From the NCBI RefSeq assembly GCF_019679435.2, contig NZ_CP139781.1, positions 682,001 through 746,000 on the forward strand: 64,000 nt of DNA. Reading direction: 5' to 3'. Every line of letters starts with the position of its first letter. Position 1 is the stretch's first letter. Positions 37,634 to 47,322 of this stretch are shown in pieces. The DNA comes from Actomonas aquatica (lineage in GTDB: Bacteria > Verrucomicrobiota > Verrucomicrobiia > Opitutales > Opitutaceae). The position numbers and the translations under genes are program-made. The notes below the pieces were generated by a model. The model made no database searches. It saw only the letters and a list, made by a program, of their open reading frames with translations, and had not been told where the DNA came from.

Positions 37634-37664
37634 ATTTAGGAGTTAGGGATTAGGAGTTAGGATT
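37634..37664. repeat. TTAGGAGTTAGG direct repeat at the FabI 3' end
   Basis: Two imperfect copies of TTAGGAGTTAGG separated by GA, spanning the end of the enoyl reductase gene. On the minus strand they encode its last residues (NPNS) and the TAA stop. Confidence 0.75.
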
Positions 37665-38492
37665 TCCCGGACCGGCAGGGCCGGTCTCGGGCCGCATCGC
37701 CAGGCGGATGATTTCGGCGTCGTAGAAGTTGCTGCCGAGGCCGGCGTCGACGACGAGGGTGCTGCCGTTGTGGCCGCTGCTGCGTTCGCTGAGCAGGAAG
37801 ACGACGGTGTTGGCGACTTCCTGGGTGGCGAGGTTCTGCTTTCGGAAGGTGAGTTTCTCCGAATACAGGTAACTCTCCAAGTAGCCCGGGATGCCAGCGG
37901 AGGCGCTGGTCTTGAGGGGGCCGGAGCCGACAACGTTGAAGCGCACGCCGGGTTGCGGGTTGAAGGACTTGGCGAGGAAGCGCGACGCGGAATCGAGGGC
38001 GGCTTTGATCGGGCCCATGTAACCGTAGTTGTCGGGCGTGACGGTGAGAGACGAGATGCCGATGGACACCACCGACGCGCCGGGCGCGAAGTGCGGTTTG
38101 AAGGCGTTGGCGAGCTCGACCAGCGAGAAGGCCGAGATGGCGGTGGCCTGCAGGAAGTCGGCGCGTTTGGTTTCCTCGAAGGCCTTAAACCCTTCGCTGT
38201 AGTTGGCGAAGGCGATGGAGTGCACGAGGCCGTGAATCGGCCCAAAACCGGCGGCGGCGATGTCGGCGGCGAGTTGGGTCGCGGCGCCCTCCTCTTCCAC
38301 GTCGCAGAGAAAGACGGGTTTGTCGGCGAGGAGCTTGGTGAGGGACGCTTTGCGCGCCTCGGAGCGCACGCTGTAGATGACGGTCGCGCCCTGCTCTTCC
38401 AGCGTCTTGGCGGTGAACCAGGCGACGCTCTTCTTGTTGGCGACACCGGCCACCACGATGGTTTTACCGGAGAGATTCAGAAAGTCGGTCAT
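37650..38492 (-). CDS. fabI: Enoyl-ACP reductase (FabI-type)
   Basis: 280 residues of short-chain-dehydrogenase fold. FabI features: N-terminal GVANKKSVAWFTAKTL in place of the classical TGxxxGIG, LVHSIAFANYS, and the Tyr-x6-Lys pair in NYGYMGPIKAALDS typical of FabI. It reduces the trans-2-enoyl-ACP with NADH. It could be the housekeeping enzyme or dedicated to the cluster; the presence of FabZ, ACP and KAS II next door favours joint function. The last residues and stop codon fall in a direct repeat. The next upstream gene (fabZ-like) is separated by an inverted-repeat element. Confidence 0.9.
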   Translation of the reverse strand: MTDFLNLSGKTIVVAGVANKKSVAWFTAKTLEEQGATVIYSVRSEARKASLTKLLADKPVFLCDVEEEGAATQLAADIAAAGFGPIHGLVHSIAFANYSEGFKAFEETKRADFLQATAISAFSLVELANAFKPHFAPGASVVSIGISSLTVTPDNYGYMGPIKAALDSASRFLAKSFNPQPGVRFNVVGSGPLKTSASAGIPGYLESYLYSEKLTFRKQNLATQEVANTVVFLLSERSSGHNGSTLVVDAGLGSNFYDAEIIRLAMRPETGPAGPGNPNS

Positions 38493-38511
38493 GATGAATG
38501 GGGCGGTTTTT

Positions 38512-38686
38512 TTTAACCACGGATGGACACGGATGGCTTCGCCTACCGGCTACGCACTGAAACCTCAGGTTGAACCAGCCGAACCGCGTTTCCGTCAAAA
38601 GGTTGAGTTTGGTGCCCCTCCCCTGTCCTCATTAATTGAGTAGGCGAAACGTTAGTGGAGCCATCCGTGTTCATCCGTGGTTTAAA
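38512..38686. repeat. Inverted-repeat element (ACCACGGATGGACACGGATGG type), copy A
   Basis: Left arm begins TTTAACCACGGATGGACACG; right arm ends CATCCGTGTTCATCCGTGG followed by TTTAAA. The arms also share TCGCCTAC/GTAGGCGA. About 175 bp, filling the fabI-fabZ gap. Confidence 0.85.
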
Positions 38687-38695
38687 ACAGTGCGG

Positions 38696-39142
38696 TTACT
38701 TCGATTCCGGGGTTTTCCAGGCGACGGCGAAGTCGACGGTGAGGATGCGGGTGCCGTCGGTTTTTTTGATGGCGCCTTTCATCATGGTGAAGCCGCCCAT
38801 GGCTTCCTTCTTTTCGACGGTGATGAGCACTTCGTCGCCGGGGAACACGGGGTTGCGGAAACGCACGTCGCTGATCTTGGCGAGCAGCGGCACACCCTCC
38901 CCCGCCTCGGCGTTGGCCGCGCGGGCTTGCAGCGACATGAAGGCGGCGCCGGCTTGGAAGACGGCCTCGCAAAGCAATACGCCCGGCGTGATCGGGGCGT
39001 TGGGATAGTGACCCTTGTAGAAGTCTTCCTCGCTGCGCCAGGTGCGACGAGCGGTGAGCGCGGTGTCGCTGTGTTCCACCACTTCATCGATGAAGAGGAA
39101 CGGCGGGCGATGCGGAATGAGATCAGTGATGGCGGGGATCAT
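38696..39142 (-). CDS. 3-hydroxyacyl-ACP dehydratase, FabZ-like
   Basis: 148 residues of hot-dog fold. LIPHRPPFLFIDEV at the N-terminus, the catalytic His in GHYPNAPITPGVLLCEA with its downstream Glu, and DVRFRNPVFPGDEV are the FabZ signature (NAPITPGV in place of MPGVLI-type). It would dehydrate 3-hydroxyacyl-ACP. Because FabG is missing from the cluster, the ketoreductase must come from elsewhere. No C-terminal extension. Confidence 0.88.
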   Translation of the reverse strand: MIPAITDLIPHRPPFLFIDEVVEHSDTALTARRTWRSEEDFYKGHYPNAPITPGVLLCEAVFQAGAAFMSLQARAANAEAGEGVPLLAKISDVRFRNPVFPGDEVLITVEKKEAMGGFTMMKGAIKKTDGTRILTVDFAVAWKTPESK

Positions 39143-39166
39143 GAAGCGGTGACGGGAGAATATGGG

Positions 39167-39318
39167 TTAACCACGAAATACACAAAACACACGAAACCGG
39201 GTGACTGAAGCTTTGGCCCACGGAACACACGGATGACACGGAAAATTGGACCATTGGGTCCGTGTTTTCTGTGTGATCCGTGGGCTTTCTTTTCGTGTCC
39301 TTTCGTGTGTTTGGTGGG
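39167..39318. repeat. Nested inverted-repeat element (CACGAAA/CACGGA type)
   Basis: Outer arms near 39169-39196 and 39287-39313 (CCACGAAATACACAAAACAC versus TTCGTGTCCTTTCGTGTG) and inner arms 39217-39245 and 39265-39284 (CCCACGGAACACACGGATG versus ATCCGTGGG side). Same sequence family as the insertion inside the second GH95 gene. Confidence 0.8.
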
Positions 39319-39326
39319 CCCTAAAA

Positions 39327-40793
39327 TCAGTTGGAGGTCGGGGCGGCCGTGGTGGCGGCTTGTTTTTGTTGGAAGAGGGCCTTGTCGATCTTGTTGGCGG
39401 TGATGACGCCGTAGTTGATGGTGCCGAGCCAGCCGGACATGATGATGCCCACCGAGCCGGCGTGGTAGAGGCCGGGGAGCTGCTCGGGCAGGTCCATCGA
39501 GACCTTGAGGCCTTCAAACTTGGTGCCGAAGGAGGTGCCGGCCATGTGGGTGGTGTAACGCTCGACCGTGCGCGGCGTGGCGGCCTCCATCCAATCGATT
39601 TTCTCGCGCACGCCAGGGATGTATTTCTCCAGCGAGGTGATGGCTTCGTCGATGAGGCGCTGCTTGTGCTGGGCATACTCCTCGTCGCTGAGGTTGTTCC
39701 AGTCGGCGTATTTGGCATTCAATGACGCGACGACGGTGTAGCGGTCGGAGCCCGGACGGGTCTCCGGGTAATACACCGAGAAGGTGCGGCTGGTGGTGTG
39801 CAGGTCGACGATGTCGTCGCTGCTGTAGGCCGGGGCTTCGGAGGTGAAGACGAGGTCGCCGATGTTGGGGATGGATTCCCCTTTGCGGATGCCGAGGTAG
39901 ACTTGGCAGGAGCTGGTGTTGATGCGCACGGCCTCGGCGTCGGCGACGTAGGCGGGATCAAAGTTCTCCGCGCCGGCGAGGCGCAGGATGGTGTTTTTGA
40001 TGTTGGCGTTGGAGAGCACGGCCTTGGCGCGGATGACGCGGCCGTCCTTGCCGGCGACGACGCCGCAGGCGACCTTGCGGCCGTCGCGTTCCTCGACGAG
40101 GAGCTTCTGCACCAGCACGTGTTTGCGGCACTCGACGCCGTTGGCTTTGAGCTCGTTGACCATCTTCTTGATGAGCAGGTCGGAGCCGCCCTGGAAGGTG
40201 TAGACGCCGGCGCCCATGAAGTTGGAGAACACGATGCCGTAGGTGATGGCGGGATCGTTGAAAGTGGACCCGTTGGCGTAGGTGATCGGCTCCATGAGGA
40301 GGCGGTGCACGTCGGGGCGGCCGGGGAAGAAGCGCTCGAACATCTCTCCGGTGGTCTCGGCGTTGTTGTCGTAGAAGTTCATCGCCCGGAGGTGGGTGTA
40401 GAACGACTCGACGGTGTCGCGGTCGACCTTGAAGTCCTCGACCAGCACGCGGGTGTAGTCCTCGCGGGTAAAGTCGGTCCAGACGTCCATCTGCGGGTTG
40501 ATGAAGCGCACGTCCTTGAGTTGCACGATCGAGTCGGCGATCTCCTTGGACCAGTATTTGCGGCAGGACTTCTTCATGCCCACGGGGAAGCCGTGCAGCG
40601 AGATATCGAAGATATGGCCGCCCTTGCGGGTGAACCAGGTGGCGAGACCGCCAAATTGATAATGATGCTCGAGCAGCAGCACTTTGTGGCCGGCTTTCGC
40701 GAGGTAATTAGCCCCGGTCAAGCCGCCCAAGCCGCTGCCAATGACGATAACGTCATACTCATCGTCGACACCTTTTAGCCAGTCGTAAGCCAT
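39327..40793 (-). CDS. CrtI/RetSat-like FAD-dependent oxidoreductase (copy 1)
   Basis: 488 residues from ATG 40793; a longer GTG-initiated frame would begin inside a repeat element and is rejected. The Rossmann FAD motif is [22 protein letters not shown] with [11 protein letters not shown], followed by a C-terminal [25 protein letters not shown]-binding region typical of phytoene desaturase, carotene isomerase and retinol saturase families. Members desaturate, saturate or isomerise polyene chains. In this cluster, acting on ACP-bound or free polyunsaturated acyl chains is an attractive inference. It is separated from its paralogue by an inverted-repeat element. Confidence 0.85.
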   Translation of the reverse strand: MAYDWLKGVDDEYDVIVIGSGLGGLTGANYLAKAGHKVLLLEHHYQFGGLATWFTRKGGHIFDISLHGFPVGMKKSCRKYWSKEIADSIVQLKDVRFINPQMDVWTDFTREDYTRVLVEDFKVDRDTVESFYTHLRAMNFYDNNAETTGEMFERFFPGRPDVHRLLMEPITYANGSTFNDPAITYGIVFSNFMGAGVYTFQGGSDLLIKKMVNELKANGVECRKHVLVQKLLVEERDGRKVACGVVAGKDGRVIRAKAVLSNANIKNTILRLAGAENFDPAYVADAEAVRINTSSCQVYLGIRKGESIPNIGDLVFTSEAPAYSSDDIVDLHTTSRTFSVYYPETRPGSDRYTVVASLNAKYADWNNLSDEEYAQHKQRLIDEAITSLEKYIPGVREKIDWMEAATPRTVERYTTHMAGTSFGTKFEGLKVSMDLPEQLPGLYHAGSVGIIMSGWLGTINYGVITANKIDKALFQQKQAATTAAPTSN

Positions 40794-40869
40794 GAAGCGG
40801 TCCAGTGAAGAGGGCCCATCGGCGAGCGCAACCCCGGTTTTCGCGTCCAGAGGCGGAGAGGCAGAATGG

Positions 40870-41057
40870 TTTTTAACCACGGATGGACACGGATGGGCTC
40901 CACTACCGTTTCGCCGCTACCCTTTCTTTCCGAGATGCAGGCGATACGCATTAATTCATTGGTAATGAGCAGCTACGAGGCATGAACAACACGTGGCGAA
41001 ACAATCGACAGCGGAGCCGGTAGGCGGAGCTATCCGTGTCCATCCGTGGTTCAAAAA
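40870..41057. repeat. Inverted-repeat element (ACCACGGATGGACACGGATGG type), copy B
   Basis: Left arm TTTTTAACCACGGATGGACA at 40870; right arm ending TCCGTGTCCATCCGTGGTTC near 41053. Occupies nearly all the gap between the two FAD oxidoreductase genes. Confidence 0.85.
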
Positions 41058-41069
41058 ACCTGCGTTGGT

Positions 41070-42536
41070 TTAGCCGCGGAGGACGTGGTAGTTGGCCATG
41101 GAGATGCCGCTGAGCATGGCGCCGATGATGCCGAGGAAACCTTGGTCGGTGCCGCAGAGGTAGACGTTGTCGAGGGCGGTGCGGCCTTGGCGGTGCTTGA
41201 GCGGCGAGCCGTAGATGGCGCCGCCGAAGTGGCCGGTGTATTTCTCGACCGTGCGCGGGGTGAACATGTCCGTGGTGATCGTGGACGCCATGAGGGCTTC
41301 GTCGGCGACCATGGGCAGGAAGCGACGGGCGCTCTGCTGGATGCGCTCAAACCAGGCGGCTTTGGCGGCGCGGTAATCGTCCTCGGGCAGGGCCGTCCAC
41401 TGCTGGTAGTTGGCCAGGCAGGTGCAGCGGAACACGCCCTCAGGCAGCTCAGCGCCGTCGGCGTAGGCAAAGTTGTTGGGGAAACAGATCACGCCGCTGC
41501 GCGGGTCGACGGCATCGGTGGCGGCGGCGTAGTCGAAGCGCGCCGAGTCGTTAAAAAACACGATGGTATCGTCGCCCCACCCCAGCGCCGCCGGCTGACG
41601 GTCGAGGATGGTGATGGTCTCGACAAACGACAGCGCGCCCACCGGGGACGGCGCCTGCTCCGGTGCCGGGAGATTGCCGATGAGGCGCTCGGTTTCCGGG
41701 CCGCCAATCGAGGAGATGACGTGGTCGGCGGTGACCACGTCCCCGCTGTCGAGTTCGAGCGCCGTGGCCTTGCCGTTCTGGGCGATCACTCGCTTTACGC
41801 CGCACTTCATGCGGCGCTCACCGCCGGCGGCACGGTATTTGTCGACCAGCACACGCAGGATGACCCGCACGCCGTCGAAGGGCCGGGCAAAGCCTTCAAG
41901 GAAGAGGGCTTTGAACATGATGACGAACTGACCGAACTCCATGTCGCGCTCCTGTGCGCTGCCGTAATACATGACCGGGCAGAAGATCATGTCCTCAAGC
42001 AGCGGGTCGCTGATGTAGCGGCGGACGACCTCGCGGGCCGACACGGGTTGGGCGTCGAGGCTCACGTCGTCGTAGGTGCGCACGGTGGCGACGAGTTGAC
42101 GGAAGCCATCGATCTGCGCCGGGAAGGCGCGGGCCACTTCGCTCTCGAAGACGGCAAAGTCGTTGGTGAACGCGAGTGAGGTTTCGCCGTTGGGGCCGAA
42201 GGCGACGCGGGAGCGCTTTTGTTCGCTGAGCTCAAACTCCTCGTGGCGGATGCGGAGTTGGCGCAGGAGTTTGCCGAGCGGGGTGCCCTTCACGCCGGGG
42301 CGCACGAAGTTGGTGAGCGCGTGCAGACCGACGTCGAACTTGCGGCCGGCCTGGCTGTAGAAGCTGTTGAGTCCGCCGACGGCGTTGTGCCGCTCGAAGA
42401 TGCAGACCTTCTTGCCGAAGTGCGCGAGGCGAATGCCGGCCGCGAGGCCCGACATGCCGGCACCGATGATGACAACGTCGTAGTGATCCGAAGTGTTCAA
42501 GCAGCCCAACAAGAAGCCCCGCCGCCCAACGCGCAA
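41070..42536 (-). CDS. CrtI/RetSat-like FAD-dependent oxidoreductase (copy 2)
   Basis: About 488 residues. The start is uncertain: no ATG precedes the FAD motif, and TTG codons at 42536 or nearer the motif are candidates. DVVIIGAGMSGLAAGIRLAHFGKKV with FERHNAVGGLNSF is the dinucleotide site, and the C-terminal ALDNVYLCGTDQGFLGIIGAMLSG is the second FAD-binding stretch. It is only distantly similar to the neighbouring oxidoreductase, so the pair probably perform different steps. CrtI-type pairs next to KAS, ACP and dehydratase genes are reminiscent of the ladderane lipid clusters of anammox bacteria. Confidence 0.82.
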   Translation of the reverse strand: MRVGRRGFLLGCLNTSDHYDVVIIGAGMSGLAAGIRLAHFGKKVCIFERHNAVGGLNSFYSQAGRKFDVGLHALTNFVRPGVKGTPLGKLLRQLRIRHEEFELSEQKRSRVAFGPNGETSLAFTNDFAVFESEVARAFPAQIDGFRQLVATVRTYDDVSLDAQPVSAREVVRRYISDPLLEDMIFCPVMYYGSAQERDMEFGQFVIMFKALFLEGFARPFDGVRVILRVLVDKYRAAGGERRMKCGVKRVIAQNGKATALELDSGDVVTADHVISSIGGPETERLIGNLPAPEQAPSPVGALSFVETITILDRQPAALGWGDDTIVFFNDSARFDYAAATDAVDPRSGVICFPNNFAYADGAELPEGVFRCTCLANYQQWTALPEDDYRAAKAAWFERIQQSARRFLPMVADEALMASTITTDMFTPRTVEKYTGHFGGAIYGSPLKHRQGRTALDNVYLCGTDQGFLGIIGAMLSGISMANYHVLRG

Positions 42537-42577
42537 GCGCTAGAGGCCGAGGAAACGGCGGAGAGGCAGTGCTTTTG

Positions 42578-42693
42578 TTTTAACCACAGATGGACACAGA
42601 TAAACACAGATAAGAAATACTTCAGAGTAGCGGTCTGCTTCAGCCGGTGCGTAGCCGGTAGGCGAAGCCATCTGTGTCCATCTGTGGTTAAAA
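42578..42693. repeat. Inverted-repeat element with perfect 24-bp arms, copy C
   Basis: Arms 42578-42601 and 42670-42693 are exactly complementary (TTTTAACCACAGATGGACAC... against its reverse complement). The central ~70 bp include GTAGCCGGTAGGCGAAGCC, shared with the other copies. Confidence 0.92.
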
Positions 42694-42723
42694 AAACGGC
42701 GTTGGATCGGCTCGGCTGGGCGC

Positions 42724-42753
42724 AAAAAAACCGAGTCCGCGGGGGGGACTCGG
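42724..42753 (-). terminator. Rho-independent terminator after the KAS II-ACP genes
   Basis: CCGAGTCC (42731-42738) pairs with GGACTCGG (42746-42753); on the minus strand the stem is followed by seven T. It lies 34 bp past the ACP stop, so KAS II-ACP transcripts probably end before the FAD oxidoreductase genes. Confidence 0.85.
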
Positions 42754-42786
42754 TTGAGAAGTTTGGTTCGTTGGAAACGGGGTGGC

Positions 42787-43044
42787 TTATTTGCCGAGCG
42801 CTTCGAACTTGGGGGTGAGGTATTCGGCGCAGCTGTCGAGGGAGGCGAGTTGCGGGTATTCGGCCTCGGGCACCTCGATGTTGTGACGCTTGCGCAGCTC
42901 CATGACGATATCGAGGAAGTCCATCGAATCGAGCTCGAGCTGATCGCGCAGGCGCACGTCCGGCTTGATATTGGTAAGGTCTTCGTCGGGAGCGACATCG
43001 GCGATGATATCGAGCACCACCTGCTTGGTTTCTTCTTTGGTCAT
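42787..43044 (-). CDS. Acyl carrier protein
   Basis: 85 residues, acidic. The 4'-phosphopantetheine attachment Ser40 lies in LELDSMDFLD, the standard DSM/DSL context, after a first helix EETKQVVLDIIADVAPDED. It carries the growing acyl chain. It sits 19 bp downstream of the KAS II gene and is followed by a terminator, so the two form one transcription unit. It is probably a specialised ACP, as the usual fabD-fabG-acpP neighbourhood is missing. Confidence 0.92.
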   Translation of the reverse strand: MTKEETKQVVLDIIADVAPDEDLTNIKPDVRLRDQLELDSMDFLDIVMELRKRHNIEVPEAEYPQLASLDSCAEYLTPKFEALGK

Positions 43045-43063
43045 GTTGGAAAAGGGGCAGAGG

Positions 43064-44308
43064 TTAGGCGGTAAATCGCTTCACGATCAACGTGGAATTT
43101 ATGCCCAGCATACCGAAGGAATTGTTGAGGATCGTATCGATCTTGGCCGCCTTTTGCGGGGTGTTGAGCACGAGGCCCGGCAGCGCGCATTGCGGATCGA
43201 GGTCGTCGACGTTGATCGTCGGATGCACCGTGAGGTCGTCGAAGGACGGCAGATTGCCGGCCAGCTCGAGTGCACCGGCGGCGCCCATGGCGTGACCGAT
43301 GAAGCTCTTGGTGTTGTTGATGTAGGTGTCGGGGCAACCCTCGCCAAACACCTCGCGCAGCGCGCCACACTCCTGGATGTCGCCCTGGGGCGTGGCGGTG
43401 GCGTGCGTATTGACGATGTGGATATCGGCGGGCTCGAGGCCGGCGGACTTGAGGGCCTTGCGCACGCACTGGGCCTGACGCGTCGGGTTGGGCAGCACGT
43501 AGTCGCTGGCGTCGCTGTTGACGCAGTAGCCCGCGATCTCGCCGTAGATCTTGGCGCCGCGCTTTTGGGCGTCTTCGAGGCGTTCGAGGGTGTAGAGCGC
43601 CCCACCCTCCGAGACGACGATGCCATTGCGGCCCTTGTCGAAGGGACGGGAGGCCTTGGTCGGATCCTTGTGGGTGGCGAGTGCGCCCTGGGACTTGAAC
43701 CCGGCGAAGATGCCGAAGGTGTGGATGCTCTCGCTCACGCCACCGCAGATGGCGAAGTCGACCTCGCCGAGGCGGAGCATTTGGGCCGCGTGGATGAGGC
43801 CCAGATTGCCGGCGGCGCAGGCGGCACCGATGGCGTAGGCCGGACCGGTGATACCGAGGTTGAGCGAGACCTCGCCGGCCGGGTTGTTGGCGACCGTGCG
43901 GGGGTTGTGGTAGTGCGACCAGAACTTGGTGTCGTAGTCGAACTTCGAGATGGCGTAGATCTCGTTCTCGGTCTCGACGTTGCCGTGCTCGGTGGTGCCG
44001 ACGTAGATGCCGACGCGATCCTTGTCGAAGGACTCGAAGTCGATGCCGGAGTCGGCGACGGCTTCACGGGCGCAATAAATGGAGATGGAACCGGCACGGG
44101 TGCCCACGCGCACTTCCTTGCGCTTCTGGTATTTGAGCGGATCAAAATCGCAGACGCCGGCCAAGGACTTGCCCATGTAGCGCACGTCGAACGGCTGCAC
44201 GCCGGAGACGCCATTGAGCAGATTTTGGCGATACTCCGCCAAAGAATTGCCGTTGGGGGCCGTGAGTCCGATACCGGTGATGACGATGCGGGGCGGTTGA
44301 TACGACAT
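43064..44308 (-). CDS. Beta-ketoacyl-ACP synthase II (FabF-like)
   Basis: 414 residues from ATG 44308. The Cys-His-His triad is complete: Cys164 (GAACAAGN), His302 (NTHATATPQGD) and His339 (SFIGHAMGAAGA), at nearly E. coli FabF numbering (163/303/340). It elongates acyl-ACP by decarboxylative condensation with malonyl-ACP. Only 19 bp separate it from the ACP gene. The upstream gap to the divergent galE is 55 bp, so the promoter of this unit overlaps that region. A second KAS is not needed for housekeeping, suggesting a cluster-specific role. Confidence 0.93.
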   Translation of the reverse strand: MSYQPPRIVITGIGLTAPNGNSLAEYRQNLLNGVSGVQPFDVRYMGKSLAGVCDFDPLKYQKRKEVRVGTRAGSISIYCAREAVADSGIDFESFDKDRVGIYVGTTEHGNVETENEIYAISKFDYDTKFWSHYHNPRTVANNPAGEVSLNLGITGPAYAIGAACAAGNLGLIHAAQMLRLGEVDFAICGGVSESIHTFGIFAGFKSQGALATHKDPTKASRPFDKGRNGIVVSEGGALYTLERLEDAQKRGAKIYGEIAGYCVNSDASDYVLPNPTRQAQCVRKALKSAGLEPADIHIVNTHATATPQGDIQECGALREVFGEGCPDTYINNTKSFIGHAMGAAGALELAGNLPSFDDLTVHPTINVDDLDPQCALPGLVLNTPQKAAKIDTILNNSFGMLGINSTLIVKRFTA

Positions 44309-44363
44309 GTTGAAACAAAAACCGCTAGCCAACCTGAGGCGGATGGCAATACAAGCCTCGGTA

Positions 44364-45353
44364 ATGAACGTCTTGGTTATCGGAGGTGCCGGTTACATCG
44401 GCAGTCACTGTGTGCGTCAATTGGTTGCAGCGGGCCATCGCCCCGTCGTCCTCGATAACTTGGTGTTTGGCCACCGAGGTGCCCTCACGAAAGGTATCCC
44501 GTTCTATGAAGGGGACTTGGGTGACTCGGCCTTCGTCGGTGAGGTGCTCGAAAAGGAGCAGATCGAGCTCGTGATGCACTTCGCGGCCTTCGCCTACGTG
44601 GGCGAGTCGGTGACGAATCCGCTGAAGTATTATTTCAACAACGTCGTCGCGACGCTGCGCCTGCTCGAGACCATGCTGGCCAAGGATGTGAAGCGCTTCG
44701 TCTTCTCCTCCACCTGCGCGACGTTTGGCATTCCGCAGTCGATGCCGATCACCGAGGACCTGCCGCAGGCCCCGATCAATCCCTACGGCCAGACCAAGCT
44801 CGACATCGAGAACGCCCTCAAGGCCCTCGCCCACGCGCACGGTCTGAGCTTCGCCGCCTTCCGCTATTTCAACGCCGCCGGCGCGGCCGAGGATGCCACC
44901 ATCGGCGAGGCCCACGATCCGGAGACGCACCTCATTCCGCTTGCCATCGACGCGGCGACGGGTCGGCGTCCGGCGCTCAAGGTGTTTGGTGACGACTACC
45001 CCACCCCGGACGGCACCTGCCTGCGCGATTACGTGCATGTCGACGACCTGAGCCGCGCGCACATCGCGGTCTTCGACAAACTCAACGAACCCGGCACCGG
45101 TCTGTTCTACAACCTCGGCACCGGCAACCCGACCTCCGTGTTGGAGATCATCCGCGCCGTGGAAAAGGTATCCGGCAAGACCGTGCCTTACGAGATGGCG
45201 CCGCGCCGCGCCGGCGATCCGCCCGCGCTCTACGCCGACTCCACCAAAGCCAAAACCGAACTCGGCTGGGTGGTGAAGTTCAACGACATCGAGTCGATTG
45301 TCGAAACCGCCTGGCGCTGGCACCACCAGCACCCCGAAGGCTACGCCGACTGA
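44364..45353 (+). CDS. galE: UDP-glucose 4-epimerase
   Basis: 329 residues from ATG 44364. NAD motif GGAGYIGSH at the N-terminus, SSTCATFG (substrate-side Thr/Ser region) and catalytic Tyr141-x3-Lys145 in NPYGQTK, with RYFNAAGA and RDYVHVDDL as expected for GalE. It interconverts UDP-glucose and UDP-galactose for polysaccharide synthesis and galactose use. It is transcribed away from the lipid cluster. Confidence 0.95.
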   Translation: MNVLVIGGAGYIGSHCVRQLVAAGHRPVVLDNLVFGHRGALTKGIPFYEGDLGDSAFVGEVLEKEQIELVMHFAAFAYVGESVTNPLKYYFNNVVATLRLLETMLAKDVKRFVFSSTCATFGIPQSMPITEDLPQAPINPYGQTKLDIENALKALAHAHGLSFAAFRYFNAAGAAEDATIGEAHDPETHLIPLAIDAATGRRPALKVFGDDYPTPDGTCLRDYVHVDDLSRAHIAVFDKLNEPGTGLFYNLGTGNPTSVLEIIRAVEKVSGKTVPYEMAPRRAGDPPALYADSTKAKTELGWVVKFNDIESIVETAWRWHHQHPEGYAD

Positions 45354-45665
45354 TCGAGGGGGCCGGCAGGACGTCCGCCGGCAGGACGCGTTTTTTTAAC
45401 CACGGATGAACACGGATGGCTTCGCCTACCGGCTACGCTCTGAGAAATAGCCTTAAAGCCGAAGCCCAACCGGTGGCTTAAAAAACACGTTCTGCTGCCT
45501 GGTCGACATGCCCGCCGCGAACGAAGCAGCCGCGCTCAAGGTGCGGCCCGACAACTTCTCGTGTAAACTACCTGCCTTGCGACGCCGGTAGGCGGCGCCC
45601 ATCCGTGCCCATCCGTGGTTAAAACAAAGCCCTGCCTCTCGGCCGACTTTGGGGTGCCTACCGGC
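45354..45665. repeat. Intergenic region with inverted-repeat element copy D (45395-45624)
   Basis: The 312-bp gap between the convergent galE and response-regulator genes is almost filled by a 230-bp element with arms TTAACCACGGATGAACACGG and CCGTGCCCATCCGTGGTTAA. Upstream of it, GCCGGCAGGACGTCCGCCGGC forms a hairpin that could terminate galE. No ORF. Confidence 0.8.
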
Positions 45666-47234
<1,569 letters not shown>

Positions 47235-47322
47235 CGCGAGAAGCGGTCAGACTCGCGCCACCGGAACGTGCTGGCAACGAGACACCGGGACCGCCTGATT
47301 AGTCCCCGTGTTACGGTGGTCA

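Noticed and set aside
40794..40880. N-terminal extension of the first FAD oxidoreductase from GTG 40880
   Set aside because: The added residues are encoded by the inverted-repeat element, and ATG 40793 starts close to the FAD motif.
42965..44458. 497-codon plus-strand ORF
   Set aside because: Antisense of KAS II, which has the complete Cys-His-His triad.
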